A stretch of DNA of 64,000 nucleotides, taken from positions 13,124,303-13,188,302 of the forward strand of contig OX155960.1 of assembly GCA_944548615.1 (NCBI GenBank). The letters run 5' to 3'. A program made the translations under genes and the position numbers. Below the pieces are notes generated by a model. It ran no database searches. It worked only from the letters and a program-made list of their open reading frames with translations, and was not told where the DNA came from. Below are positions 43,786 through 54,734 of the stretch, one piece after another (position 1 is the stretch's first letter; each line of letters begins with the position of its first letter). The DNA is from Micropterix aruncella (lineage: Eukaryota; Arthropoda; Insecta; Lepidoptera; Micropterigidae).

Positions 43786-43786
43786 T

Positions 43787-44309
43787 AGACGACACGGTCG
43801 CGGTTCCATACCTATGTCGTATTATCTCTTTAACTATTTATGCAGTGAAAGGGAAAAGTCTTTTGTTTTAAACACTTGAGACGATAAATTTACTTATTTT
43901 GATAATAATTAATAATTGTTGGTAATATGACCAATAAACATGACCTAACGATTTACACTATTTTTTAAATATAAAATACTACTTTTTGTTACTTAAATAT
44001 AAAAGTTAGATATATGCTGTCGCTGACTTTTTTGTAGGCATTATTAAGCTCTAGAACTTAATCATATATCTCTCATCGTTAAGGCAGCGTTAGTTAGAAA
44101 CGTTTTCATTCGACCGTTTTTTTCGACTTACTTTGGAAATCCGACTACCACGAAAAAGTCTTTTCATTTTTCGGATTAATGTATAGCCTATGACACTTAC
44201 AAATAACGTGGCTTTCTAATGGTAAAAGAATTTTAAAATCGGTTCAGTAGATCCAGAGATTACTTCCTACAACGTCACAAACTTTACCTCTTTATAATAT
44301 TAGTATAGA
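43787..44309 (-). mobile_element. Helitron family B, copy 2, 3'-truncated
   Basis: From about 43825 repeats the internal and 5' part of copy 1 (ATCTCTTTAAC.ATTTATGCAGT, GGGAAAAGTCTTTTGTTTTAAACAC, CGGATTAAT.TATAG) and ends TTAGTATAGA before T at 44310. The 3' hairpin and CTAG are missing. Confidence 0.75.
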
Positions 44310-44994
44310 TTTAATATCATGTAACGTTTTATTTCGTTAGACAACGTTATTATTTAGAATTATATATTAGTTACATAGTTTATATACTATGAAGGGTTGA
44401 AAGCGGGAAGAAGTAACGTTGACATCTCAGGTTAAGTATCAAAAGGAGTAACTTTCCGGATGTCAATATTGAGAGAGAATTTATTCGTGCCCATTTAAAA
44501 CATTGACATTACAGTAACTGCTATGACTAGATAGGATTGCGAACTTGTCAAATACAGGCATACCAACCCTGTAGGCTCATATTATATTTTTAATAGGATA
44601 GACCTACACTGATTATTTTAGTGGTAATGAAAATGTTTTTTTTTTTCATAATAGATGTATTAAAATTTTATATCTAACTTATATACAGGTGAGTTTCAAT
44701 TAGTTACATCTTTTTACTGGGTGAATAAGTACGAGCAAGTTAGCAACTTTTGATAATAAATTGTTAAAAGAAATAAAATAGAATTCATTTTTTATTTATT
44801 ATCGCAACGGCAGTTTGAGAAGAAAATGAACAGCTGTCCTTGTTGACTTACTTGTGTTCTTCTTACGATGCAAATAATTAATGTACGAAAATAGAGTTCC
44901 TAATAGCAATCAACTGCTTTGATGTATGGAATATATTAGATCTAGATTGAACCCACTGCAGATGGTCAGTGGGCATATTTACATATTTTACTCG
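44310..44994. other. Unassigned; includes a GTACGAGCAA repeat copy
   Basis: 44690-44800 resembles the 15106-15510 repeat inverted (GGTGAATAAGTACGAGCAAG, then AACTTTTGATAA). Otherwise nothing recognised. Confidence 0.35.
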
Positions 44995-45250
44995 GTTTTA
45001 TTTCTCGGGCTCAGCTCGTGTATCCCCGTCCCCTTTTGTATATGGGGAGGATGATTACTAGATGCGTCGGGAAGAAGAGACATCACACCCACTAGCCATC
45101 GGTTCAAAAATCATTTTATGACGCGTTCCGAAATCAGACAAGCAGTCGATGTACGACGTGCCCTGTACGCTTTAGCGAAATATTTTTGCTCCCTTTAATT
45201 GCCGCCCGGGGTAGGTACCCTGGTTGCCCCCCCCCCCCCCCCATCCCCCT
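44995..45250. repeat. Repeat fragments shared with 12595-12670 and 30409-30540
   Basis: 45001-45090 matches the former, 45140-45228 (inverted) the latter. Ends with a run of 15 C at about 45228-45242. Confidence 0.45.
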
Positions 45251-45499
45251 CCCAGATCCGGAGATGCCGCTCATAATAAACGACATGATCAACATGTAGT
45301 AAATATATATTTTTTTGTATTTTTTCACACAATCCTAAATTAGGTATCTCGGAAACTAGGATCAGAAAAGTGAGTAATTTATGGAAAACATTCAAGAATT
45401 TTATCTGATTTTGTTCCCGGTATTTAAAGTATTTTACGTGTGTGTTAGTTAATCTAAAATGCTTATGTTCTGCTGGCCGGAAAATAAAACTCATATGCG

Positions 45500-45825
45500 G
45501 GTGGTCGACCTATCTCCCTGGCTAGAATATGCACGAGCTCGCCAGACAAAGAATAGTAGTGCAAGAGCCAGCGCCAAAAAAGTGCAACAGTTTTGGTAAA
45601 GCTGATACTTTCAGATCAGGCAGTATTTTGGCCATAGAATGCCGGGGTACAGTCAGCAGGCCAGATTCCGGAACGCCAGGCGCTGGTGTACTAGAAGAGG
45701 TGGGATTTTAATTAGTAACCCTTAAAGTGTTTTGGAGAAGCTGGAAATTCATCAGTAGACAGTGGATGCAATAAAGAACACGAAACATTTGGTCAGACAG
45801 CTTCATAATTAAACGCGTAGCGTCC
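45500..45825. repeat. Left arm of a large inverted repeat
   Basis: 45600-45820 (CTGATACTTTCAGATCAGGC, AGTATTTTGGCCAT, GTTTTGGAGAAGCTG..A.TTCATCAGTAGACAGT) is the reverse complement, with substitutions, of 46725-46938. 45530-45600 pairs with 48024-48110. A foldback-type element or inverted duplication. Confidence 0.7.
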
Positions 45826-46724
45826 ACCTCTCAATAACATTATATTGCGCCATTTATATACGACTTTTATATTACGCGACACAGTAGACCGATGCGTCAT
45901 AGAATGATGCGTGACATGTGGATGCTGATAATCGAATGCGTGACGTCTGCATCTCCATACTATTATACAATACAATACAATACAATCAACTACTCCAGTA
46001 GATAGGCATTCCTACACTTGGATGCGTCACTAAATTAAATGCTAAAAATTTCATTATTATAAACATAACTATCGTGATAGTTGTCATGGCTGTAATATTA
46101 TATTCAATATTACCTACATACAAATAATCAAAATATGCTAATGTGATGAATCAGGGAGAATAATATATTAAAATAGAAATGCAAATTCTATGTAGAATAA
46201 TCAAAAAATATATATTTTATTGCCAATCCAGCAATAGGCCTTCGTATTTTTTTTTAAATGAATTTAATTATATGAAAATTATAATGTCAGCTATCATAAT
46301 ACCATTATGTTTAAAACTTTAAGCATTTCATTAATCATCAACATGGAAAATAAACTCAGAATTTTCAAACTCCCTTATACCATAAATTGGGTTTCTTACC
46401 AAATTATGTATAATTATCTTTTTAAATTGGTCCTCTCCAAGGCTTTTCATTTGCTCTGGAATCTTATTATAGAAGGACAAATTTTGGTGAATAAAACTGT
46501 TTCGCACTTTGCTAAGTCGCTGTCGGTTTATGTGGAGATTGGATTTATTCCTCGTATCGTGATGATGAAAATCACTATTCACCGGAGCTTCTGTTAGGTG
46601 TCTACGAGCGTACATAATATTTTGGTAGATGTAGATGTAAGGTCGCCATTGCGACCATTATATTGCCGGCACAGTAGACCGATGCATTATAGACCGATGC
46701 GTGAGATGGATGGAGATGCTGCCG
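45826..46724. other. Centre of the inverted repeat with a LINE remnant
   Basis: A direct repeat pair lies inside: CACAGTAGACCGATGC...ATAG at about 45880 and 46670. A LINE C-terminus is reversed at 46250-46640. The rest is AT-rich without recognised content. Confidence 0.45.
46250..46640 (-). mobile_element. LINE ORF2 C-terminal fragment
   Basis: Minus frame 46331-46615: DFHHHDTRNKSNLHINRQRL then NSFIHQNLSFYNKIPEQMKS, the H.TR.......R......S....G...YN.LP pattern of LINE C-termini. It resembles the LINE at 57595-58222. Confidence 0.7.
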
Positions 46725-46938
46725 CAACGCGTTTGATTATGAAGCAGTCTGACCATATGTTTCGAATTCTTTATTCTATCTACTGTCTACTGATGAATGT
46801 TCAGCTTTTCCAAAACACTTTGGAGTACTAAATAAAATCACATCTATCCTAGTACCCCAGGGCCAGGTGTCCCGGAATGTGACCTGCTGCCCCGGCATAA
46901 TATGGCCAAAATACTGCCTGATCTGAAAGTATCAGGCA
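46725..46938. repeat. Right arm of the large inverted repeat, part 1
   Basis: Pairs with 45600-45820. Ends GAAAGTATCAG, where a LINE is inserted; the arm resumes at 48020 with TATCAG. Confidence 0.7.
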
Positions 46939-48019
46939 GCGATAGGCATACCGCAGGGATCTTGTTTGGGTAACACTCTTTTCCTATAATACATGAATTA
47001 CATTACATCTGCCACATCGCGAGCTGAGCTGATACTTTACGCAGATGACACATGCGTAATAGAGAGAGAGAGAGTTTACCATCGTTAACCAGCAATACCC
47101 AACTTGTGTTGAATGAGTTAGGTGCATGGTTTGACGCTAATGGCCTGGTACACAACATTAAGAAAACTAATGTTATGTATTTCAGCCTTAGACCTACTAA
47201 AACCGAAATACATGTGACCGTCAATAACGAAGAATTAACTCAGGTATCCTTTTAACAAAGTTCTTGGGATTCGTAATCGATAATGAGTTGCGATGGAACC
47301 TACATATTGATGCTTTATGTGATGATTTGGGAAGAGCGTGCTATGCACTCTATCGCATCGCTTCATTTCTCGATTTATCCGCGCTGCGCATGTGTTACTT
47401 TGCATACGTTCATTCACAGCTAACTTACGGCGTGGAGTTATGGGGGCGAGCAGCCTACAGGCAGAGGGCTTTCATTATGCAGAAGCGTACAGTTCGCACA
47501 ATAGCGCGTGTGGCGCTTGATACTCCAGCTAGGCCTCTGCTTAGAGATCTCTGCATCATGACGCTGCCGTCCATTTATATAATGGAAGTAGCGCTGTTCG
47601 TTCGCAGAAATCTAGCCAACAAGATCCCGTAGCATGCTACGTCATGCATTATCCAAGTCGGAGAGGCTAGCCTATATCGCCGGCCCAGCGGTTTACAACA
47701 AACTCAGCGAGCACATTAGGCAGGCGCAATCTCTTTTACGTGTTTAAGAGATACCTTACAGATAAGGCGTCTTACTCACTGGAAGAATATTACTCGAGTG
47801 AAGTCTAAAATGCTTTGGTGGCTAAAGTATTTAATGGTCATTTTGCATTTTGTCTTGTATTTTTTCTTTTTACATTATTCTTGTGTTTTTTTTTCTTCGT
47901 TTTGTTTTGTTTATTTTATCTTTTCTTTACGATAAAAAAATGTTTGTTTGCTAATATGTGTGAATGTTTGCTAATCTGTATCTGACTTGTATACCAGTAT
48001 ACTAATAAAATGAATATGA
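46939..48019 (+). mobile_element. LINE with YADD reverse transcriptase (Jockey-like), one frame break
   Basis: Starts within RT block 4 (IPQGSCLGNTLFL), then AELILYADDTCVI with the catalytic YADD box (about 47030-47055), LVLNELGAWFDANGLVHNIKK (47052-47255 frame), a frame break near 47250, then FLGFVIDNELRWNLHIDALC through LPSIYIMEVALFVRRNLANK (47264-47632). The 3' end has (GAATAT)n. TATCAG on both sides (about 46933-46938, 48020-48025) is a short target duplication. 5'-truncated and inactive. Confidence 0.82.
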
Positions 48020-48130
48020 ATATGAATATCAGCATTTTCGAAACTCTTGCACTTTTTTGTCGCTGGCTCCCCGACTATAGCATTCCATATTGCAACATTG
48101 CGAAGCCTGGCACAAAAACGAAATTTGCGA
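48020..48130. repeat. Right arm of the large inverted repeat, part 2
   Basis: ATATCAGCATTTTCGAAACTCTTGCAC..TTTTTGTCGCTGGCTC is the inverse of 45560-45605. Confidence 0.6.
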
Positions 48131-48479
48131 GCTCGAGCTGCGCGCATCTGCTGCATTATCGCATGTGATATTTTTGCCCGTGCGAAATGAGTTTCCTCTC
48201 GAAAAATTTCATTCATTGTGTATCGCATACATTTATATAATTCGTTTATGAGTACCGTCGCGTATAGTGCTGGCTACGGAAAGCGCCTGCTGTGTTTTAC
48301 CGCTTTTGTTTGTGAAACCTTATTTTTCTTTTTAAAAATGTCAGTTTAGCGGGTGTTATTTTTGTTTGCATTGGATGGCATGCAAACAATTGCTTGCTTG
48401 TATGTTACGGGACATTGTTTATAAAAGAATATAGATTGTTTTAAATATTCTATTATATCAGTATCGATGTCTAAACAAA
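48131..48479. other. Unassigned sequence
   Basis: Nothing recognised; an open 85-codon minus frame (47971-48228) overlaps the repeat arm. Confidence 0.3.
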
Positions 48480-49212
48480 TCTATACTAATAATATAAAGA
48501 GGTAAAGTTTGTGACGTTGTAGGTAGTAATCTCTGGATCTACTAAACCGATTTTGAAAATTATTTTACCAGTAGAAAGCCACGTTATTTGTGAGTGTCAT
48601 AGGCTATATATTAAACCGAAAAATGAAAAGGCTTTTTCATGGTAGTCGGATTTGCAAAGTAAGTCGGAGAATAAGCGGTCGAACGAAAACGTTTCTAACT
48701 AACGCTGCCTTTACGATAAGATATATATGATTAAGTTCTAGAGAAAAGTTTTAGAGCTTGATAATGCCTACAAAAAAGTCAGCGACAGCATATGTCTACC
48801 TTCTATATTTAAGTAACAAAAAGTAGTTTTTTTATATTTAAAAAATAATTTAAATCATTAGGTCATGTTTATTTGTCATATTTTCAACAATTATGAATTC
48901 TTATCAAAACGAGTAAAATTTATCATCTCAAGCGATTAAAACAAAAGACTTTTCCCTTTTACACCATATAATTTCCCTTTTACTGCATAAATAGTTAAAG
49001 AGATAATACGCTCATAAATAAGACACTCACAAATAACGGTAATATAGTCAAATTGGCATGCAAATACGTACATATATATGCAGTAAAAATATAACCCTTC
49101 TTTTGGCAGTCAGGAAATAAATCATAGCACTCAGTACTAACCTAACCACACTCATAACTTCATCACAAGTAAAAAGTTTTACCGCCCAACGAAGTGGGCA
49201 CGGGTCAGCTAG
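48480..49212 (+). mobile_element. Helitron family B, copy 3, full length (733 bp)
   Basis: Starts TCTATACTAATAATATAAAG after A (48479) and ends ACGGGTCAGCTAG before T (49213). A perfect 5-bp hairpin GCCCA-ACGAAG-TGGGC lies about 10 nt upstream of CTAG. The 111-codon minus frame across the 3' half is also open in the other copies only because they are similar; no Rep or helicase motif is present. Confidence 0.87.
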
Positions 49213-49423
49213 TTCTATATAAAAACAATCTTCAAACCGACCGCGCGACCTATAATACCACATATCTCGATCTCTGGAGCCTGTAAATGATGTAATACCA
49301 CTGCAAACGCCAAAGCTACTAAAAACGTTCAGCGAAAAAAATCGGCGATATGCGAACACATATTGAATAGTGGAAATAACCACTTTGTTCAGTTTTATAT
49401 ACCCAATGTGCTATCCAAAAAAC
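49213..49423. other. Unassigned sequence
   Basis: No feature recognised. Confidence 0.3.
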
Positions 49424-50092
49424 AGTTGGGCGGTGTCGACTACAACGGGCGAACCCGTCACCCCAGGCTGGTATAACGTTATGTGATCGTTCTTTCAATC
49501 GTGTGAAGAGATTACAAGACTTAGAAACAACAGACAATTTACTCTATCTCCGCCGACTAGCCCGCGAGAGACCAACTCTTACCGCCCGGCAACGGGTAGG
49601 TAACCCAGCGGGCAGACCAATCGCCCTCGCTACCAATTATGGCCAGATGTCTCCGGCCTCCCGACTGGTTACAAGTTCGAAGTCGCTTGCGCGACCCTCT
49701 CCGTAGCATAGCGGTTACCTGTGTATACCGAATCTCACGGACCACGGCGTCCTTTGACTAACTTTCTCCCGGTATCGGGTAGCCGAATGGAAGAGTCAAG
49801 AGCTGCTGCCACAAGGTAAACAACCGCCCCCGCTCTATAGGAAACGATACTGTTTCCAGACTTCCCCGGCTGTTAGTCGGAATGCACAATCGATTTGCTG
49901 AAGCCGCACGGTGCGTAAATCGTCCAGGACCTCCCGAAGGTTAACTCATAGGGGAAACTAGTCCGCAGGTCAGAGTCCTGCCCGGGCTCGCACTTTTGCG
50001 TGGAGGCCTCCAGATGGGTGTTGACCCTTGAGTTTGACCGACCCTAAACTCATGGGAGTTTGTGGCCTAACTGCAACAAGGCCCATTAGGTC
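49424..50092 (-). mobile_element. Family G retroposon, complete but diverged
   Basis: Reversed, it runs from ...CCTAATGGGCC (near 50080) to GTCGACACCGCCCAACT (49424) with the 3' hairpin ACGGGTTCGCCCGT intact at about 49446-49459. About 669 bp. An extra 55 bp (about 49490-49545) disrupts the 3' third. No convincing target duplication. Confidence 0.75.
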
Positions 50093-50334
50093 CAAAGGAA
50101 AATTTTCCCCGCATGATCCGAAAAGCCATTTAAATGAGAATAACACTGAACTTCAATAAAGACGATGGTTCCCAACTCTACTCAGTGGAACCCTCTTCTT
50201 AAAATGTTTTCAATGCCCATCGCCGAGCGCAAAGACGTAAAACAAGATGCAGTTAGTGTTGCGTGCAAGGCGGATTTTCAAAATTCGCGCGCGCCAAACC
50301 CGCCACTCCACCACCGTTATAATTTGCGAAGTAA
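50093..50334. other. Unassigned sequence
   Basis: A short frame (50165 on) contains HHRYNLRSNSQ, which runs into the next G copy; no family recognised. Confidence 0.25.
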
Positions 50335-50690
50335 CAGCCAGTTGGGTTGCCGACTACAGCGGGCGAGCCCATCACCTCAGGAAGTTTTAACGATTAGTCG
50401 ATCTATCTCCCTGGAGTGATCGCAGAAGACTTGGACAAAACAGTCCACCATCTAGCTCCGCCACAAACCCGTAAGAGGCCAACGCCTTAACCGCGAGAAA
50501 ACCAGGAATGTTACCCGGCGGGCCTACACTCACGCCCTTACTTCCCATTGCGACCAGATTACTCCAGTCTCTCGATTGGTTATGAGCTCGAGATCGCTTG
50601 CGCGGTTCTCTCCCTTACGAAGCGGTGAAGCGGTGTATACCGAATCTAAACGCGGACCACGGCATCCTTTGCCCGGCTCTTCGTTGATTT
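50335..50690 (-). mobile_element. Family G retroposon, 5'-truncated
   Basis: Reversed, the 3' half is complete (hairpin region at about 50358-50371, GTCGGCAACCCAACTGG end) and stops abruptly near 50685. 5' truncation of this kind is a mark of target-primed retrotransposition. Confidence 0.78.
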
Positions 50691-51339
50691 CAATAAATTT
50701 CAATAAATAAATATATATTAAATAATTTTCAAGAAATTTCGCAATAATTCGCATTTATTTCGTAAAAAAGGAAAAATCCCTACCTCTAATAATTATACCT
50801 CTAGCGCTGAAATTAAATAATTAATTATGTAAAATGACAATGCGACAACATGTATATTCATGTTGGAGTCGTCGTATCATCGTATATCGTCGTATATCGT
50901 CGTTCCAAATATCATTATGTCTGCTTCATTCCGCCGTGCGAGTCATACCCGAATACCATTGGAATGTAAATGGCCTCTACTTGCGCGACGGAATTCTCAG
51001 GTATGTATCACGAAAATAATTCTGCCCACTTCATATTTCAGGCGGCGCTGAAACGAGAGCCATGAATCATGCGCAGGGGCGTGTAACAAAGGCGAATAAT
51101 ATTTTTGCACAGCTGAAAGCGTGTACAACGTTGTTACGGTTTTTATATACCGTTGAATATGAAGAGCGAGGATCAAATATGAAAATATTAGATTGGTATA
51201 TATTTTAGCAAAAATGAAATATTAAAGTTGGCCAGACGATGCGTATAAATATATTGTGGTGGATGATTTAAATCTATTTTTTTTATATATTTGGAAAATT
51301 AGCCTAACTAACTAACTTTTGGTTCGTTCCTAATATTTC
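50691..51339. other. Unassigned, with a segment repeated at 51845-52005
   Basis: 51125-51290 (GTTACGGTTTTTATATACC.TTGAAT.TGAAGAG, CAGACGATGCGTATA) recurs beyond the divergent G copy at 51845-52005. 50870-50910 has CGTATATCGT repeats. Confidence 0.4.
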
Positions 51340-51835
51340 CGTGCTACCTCTTCGTGATTCATTGGGTCGGCCCAAATAACGGGTTCAGATTCTTTCCGGT
51401 AGCCTCCTCGAAGGGGGACTTAACCTAGAAGAGCTGCTGTTAACAGCCAGCGGCTGCAGCCTGCAGTCGTTGACAGTTAGGATCAGAAGTTTAGGTCAAT
51501 GGGAACACCTCGTACGTAACTGGGCAGTTTTCGCAACGTGCGGCGTCAGTCAATCGCTTGCGCAATCGAATAACTGGGTGAGTCTAGAGACGTACGTTTC
51601 AAGTTCAATCTGAATTACCCTTACGTCAGACAGAGGCCGCGCAAGCGACCTCGAATCTATTACCAGACTGGAGAATGCAATGGAGAAATCCGTCCAAATC
51701 TGATAGTAAAGTTACGAGAAAAGCCGCTGGGGGGCACTTCCGTAGTTGTTAGCGTAGTTCAGTCCATGGGAGAGAGAATGGAAAGTGTCGTTATAACTCC
51801 CTGGGATGGTAGGTTGGTCCGTAGCAATTGACACC
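51340..51835 (+). mobile_element. Divergent family G copy
   Basis: Contains GGGCAGTTTTCGCAACGTGCGGCGTCAGTCAATCG and GGCCGCGCAAGCGACCTCGAAT and ends CCGTAGCAATTGACACCCC. Internally deleted and lacking the hairpin; same subfamily as 30541-31180. Confidence 0.6.
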
Positions 51836-52038
51836 CCCTCAATGTTACTGTTTTTATATATCATTGAATTTGAAGAGAGAGCAGCATATAAGAGAGTGCA
51901 ACTTTTTTAGTTATTAGTGCAAACATTTGATCAAAGTTGGTCAGACGATGCGTATATGTACATGTATTGTGGTCGGTGATTTAAACCTACATATTTTATT
52001 GTATTCGGAAACGGTGGCTGGACGACATCAGGGAAGCA

Positions 52039-52835
52039 ACTTGCGGTGTCAACTACAACGGGCGAGCCCGTCACCACAGGACGTTTTAACGATTTTCTCA
52101 TTCTGTCCCCCTGCAGTTATGGGAGCTAATGTTATGGGAGCTAATGGGCCCTTGCTGAGTTGGCCACGAAGACCCATTCTGTTTCAGGGTCGGTCACACT
52201 CACGGGTCAACACCCATCCGATGGCCTCCACGCATGGGGTGCGAGCCCGGGTAGGACACTGGGTCAACCAGTCTCCCCTGGGAACAATCCTCTGGCGCTC
52301 CTGGACGGTCTGCGCACCGAGCGGCGCAAGCCAATCGATTGTGCTCTCCGACTAACAATCGGGGGAGTCTGGGAACTGTATTGTTTCCTATAGAGCGGGG
52401 GTAGTTGTCTACCTTACGGCGACTGCTCTTGAAATGACCATTGGCCATCCGATCCCGGTTCAGAGTCGGGCAAAGGACGCCTTGGTCCGCGACAGATTCG
52501 GTGCACTCCGTTTCACCGCTTCGTAAAGGAGAGGACCGCGCAAGCGACCTCGAACTCGGAACCGGAGAAATCTGGTCACAATTGGTAGTTAGGGCGCGAG
52601 TGCCGCCCGCCAGGTGACATACCTGGCTACTCGCGGTAAGGCGTTGGACTCTAACGGGTTGGGGCGTAGCTAGATATCGGATTCGTTATGTCCAAAGTCT
52701 TCTACGCTCACTGCACGGTCGATAGAACGATGAATCGTTAAAACGTCCTGCGGTGACGGGTTCGCCCGTTGTGGTTGACATCTCAATATGTCCCCCTGCA
52801 GTGAACGTAGAAGACTTTGGACAGAACAAATCCAA
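52039..52835 (-). mobile_element. 5'-truncated family G copy interrupted by an inverted family G copy
   Basis: The outer minus-strand element (52039-52118 plus 52803-52835) retains only its 3' end and is flanked by CAGGGAAGCA (52029-52038, 52836-52845). An inner plus-strand copy splits it and is bounded by TGTCCCCCTGCAGT on both sides (about 52105-52118, 52789-52802), which is family G sequence. Confidence 0.8.
52119..52788 (+). mobile_element. Inner family G copy
   Basis: Starts with a duplicated TATGGGAGCTAATGT before the usual GGAGCTAATGGGCCC, lacks about 17 bp near 52560, and ends GTGGTTGACATCTCAATA after the hairpin ACGGGTTCGCCCGT. Very similar to 27925-28614. Confidence 0.8.
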
Positions 52836-52845
52836 CAGGGAAGCA

Positions 52846-52945
52846 GCAGGTACCAACTGGCTGAGGGCAGCAGCTGACAGAGAGACATGGAAGAAAAATA
52901 AGAAAGAGGCCTACGTCCAGTAGGCTGGAGACCAAACCAGGCTGG
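52846..52945 (+). mobile_element. RTE-like LINE extreme C-terminus
   Basis: NWLRAAADRETWKKNKKEAYVQ then TAG: the D-R..W....EAYVQ end of RTE-type ORF2 proteins, followed by a (GAA)n tail GACGAAGAAGAAGAAGA. It marks the LINE in which the family G pair sits. Confidence 0.55.
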
Positions 52946-53444
52946 GGACGAAGAAGAAGAAGATTGGGAAAACTAAAAGCCGCTTGATAAAAAATAAGGA
53001 TTTTTCAGGGGTTACCTGTAGGGGATATCCTCCTTATAGCTTATGCAATTCTTCACTGGACGTGTGTATAGTTCGCACAGGTATCTGAATTCGCATAGTT
53101 GACCCAGAATATAGACGACGCGACGGGAAGAACGGCATCAGGTTAATCGAGCGCGCAGAAATTCCTACTAGTTTGGGTATGTATACGTATGTTCTCGTTA
53201 GAAGCTGGCAATTATTTGTTGCGATAAACTAAGATAGATAGCATTCTGTGTTAAAATAGGCTATTGTGTAAGCGTCGCTTAAGTTCAATAGGACACCTGC
53301 CTTAATTCTTACATGTAGAAATAGAGTATAGTCAACAACTCATTAGCCTAAAATAAGATGCAATTATAGGGGGATCGTTAAAAAACGTGTTTATAAATTA
53401 CAAACTCTTTGGAAATATATAAAAGGCACAAGCACAGCTAATAC
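52946..53444. other. Unassigned sequence
   Basis: No gene recognised. Confidence 0.3.
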
Positions 53445-54185
53445 ATTTATTTTTATTTTTTATTTAGTAGTAGTAACACATATAGTAAAAAATTAATGTC
53501 ATATTTGATTAAGATGTTAGCAAGAAATTGATGCGACATTATTTTTAATGATTGACACAGTCGCCTAACTAGGCCTAGGCCTGTTCTAAGGCAGACTTTT
53601 AATGGTGATATTAAGTGTGCACTGTCAACTTAATCTATAGTTAGTACTTATTTTTAAATCGACAAATATAAAACTACAAATATTTACGCATATACAAATA
53701 TGGATATATACTTATATAGGTACATCTATAGATAAAATATATATCCATATATGCACACATACACATACATATATTTATACGAAAATAATAATAAATCCAA
53801 AATAAATAAAAATAAAAACTAAAATAATATACATATATAAATCAATTACATATTGATATGACGCTCACATACCTATAATAGTCATTTAAAATTATCATGG
53901 AAAAACTAAATACTAAGTACTAAATACTATCATTCAAAATACAACAGTCAACATATTCCCTAAACCGTCCCTACCCACCTCCAACAACCAATCAGTTAGA
54001 GATTTTTTAAAAGTGGATGTGTTCTCACTACTTTTAATTGCGTCGGGAAGATTGTTATACATTCTAGGGCCAATGAACGTGAAATGGCGCTGGCCAAATG
54101 TTGTGTAAGATCTTGGCACCATCATATCACCAGTTCTTGTTGCTCTCGTCTTTCCAACTCGTTGATTATAAGGTGTCATTTTATG
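53445..54185 (-). mobile_element. LINE ORF2 C-terminus and 3' UTR
   Basis: The minus frame 53934-54179 contains SYTTFGQRHFTFIGPRMYNN and LPDAIKSSENTSTFKKSLTD, the C-terminal motif of Jockey/CR1-like LINEs. The 3' UTR leftwards holds the conserved bulged hairpin (53563-53592) and matches 9485-9800 inverted. Confidence 0.78.
53563..53592 (-). promoter_or_regulatory. Conserved LINE 3'-UTR hairpin
   Basis: On the minus strand GCCT-[TAG]-AAC, 13-nt loop, GTT-AGGC. The last pair is G-C here where the sister copy at 9705 has G-T. Confidence 0.62.
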
Positions 54186-54734
54186 TTATCACTTATTATG
54201 TTACACAAAAAGACAACTGATATTCTTTAGTCTTTTTAACTTTCAATATTCGTATGAATGTAAATAAAATGTCTGTTTCAAAATTTGCAAACCATTTTTC
54301 AACCACTTTCTGGTATGCGATTGAGCCGAAATTTTGCATACTTATGTAAGTTCGATGACAATACAATTACTATGGCATCGGGCTGATTTAGTGATGGGGC
54401 CGGGATGTAAGTACTGGAACTCCCTGATAGCAAATGGTAGACAGTCAAATTTAGGCTAGTATGTTTTGTTATCATGAGTACCTTCCATTACACATGACGA
54501 CGAGGGTCTTTACACCTTTTTTACTTCTTAGTTCACGTTTTTTAGAAGACTGTTCAAAAAATATATTTTATTTATAAAACATTAGTGTCATTTGTTTGCG
54601 TCTTGTCGAGGCGTGATGCCAAAATTTAAAAACTTAATTTCCCCCGTCAATTAAATATCTTCTCTTAACTATTTTTTGTACGGAGCGAGTATTTTAAGAT
54701 TTACTAGATACATTCGGGTTGACACTCCCTCATA
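54186..54734. other. Unassigned interspersed-repeat-like sequence
   Basis: 54300-54470 (ATTGAGCCGAAATTTTGCATAC, TATGGCATCGGGCTGAT) resembles a common insect repeat type sharing the GATTGAGC.GAAATTT words of M2; not assigned. Confidence 0.35.

Noticed and set aside
50165..50419. Retroelement gag-like frame (HHRYNLRSNS)
   Set aside because: The motif is too short to assign and the frame runs into family G sequence.
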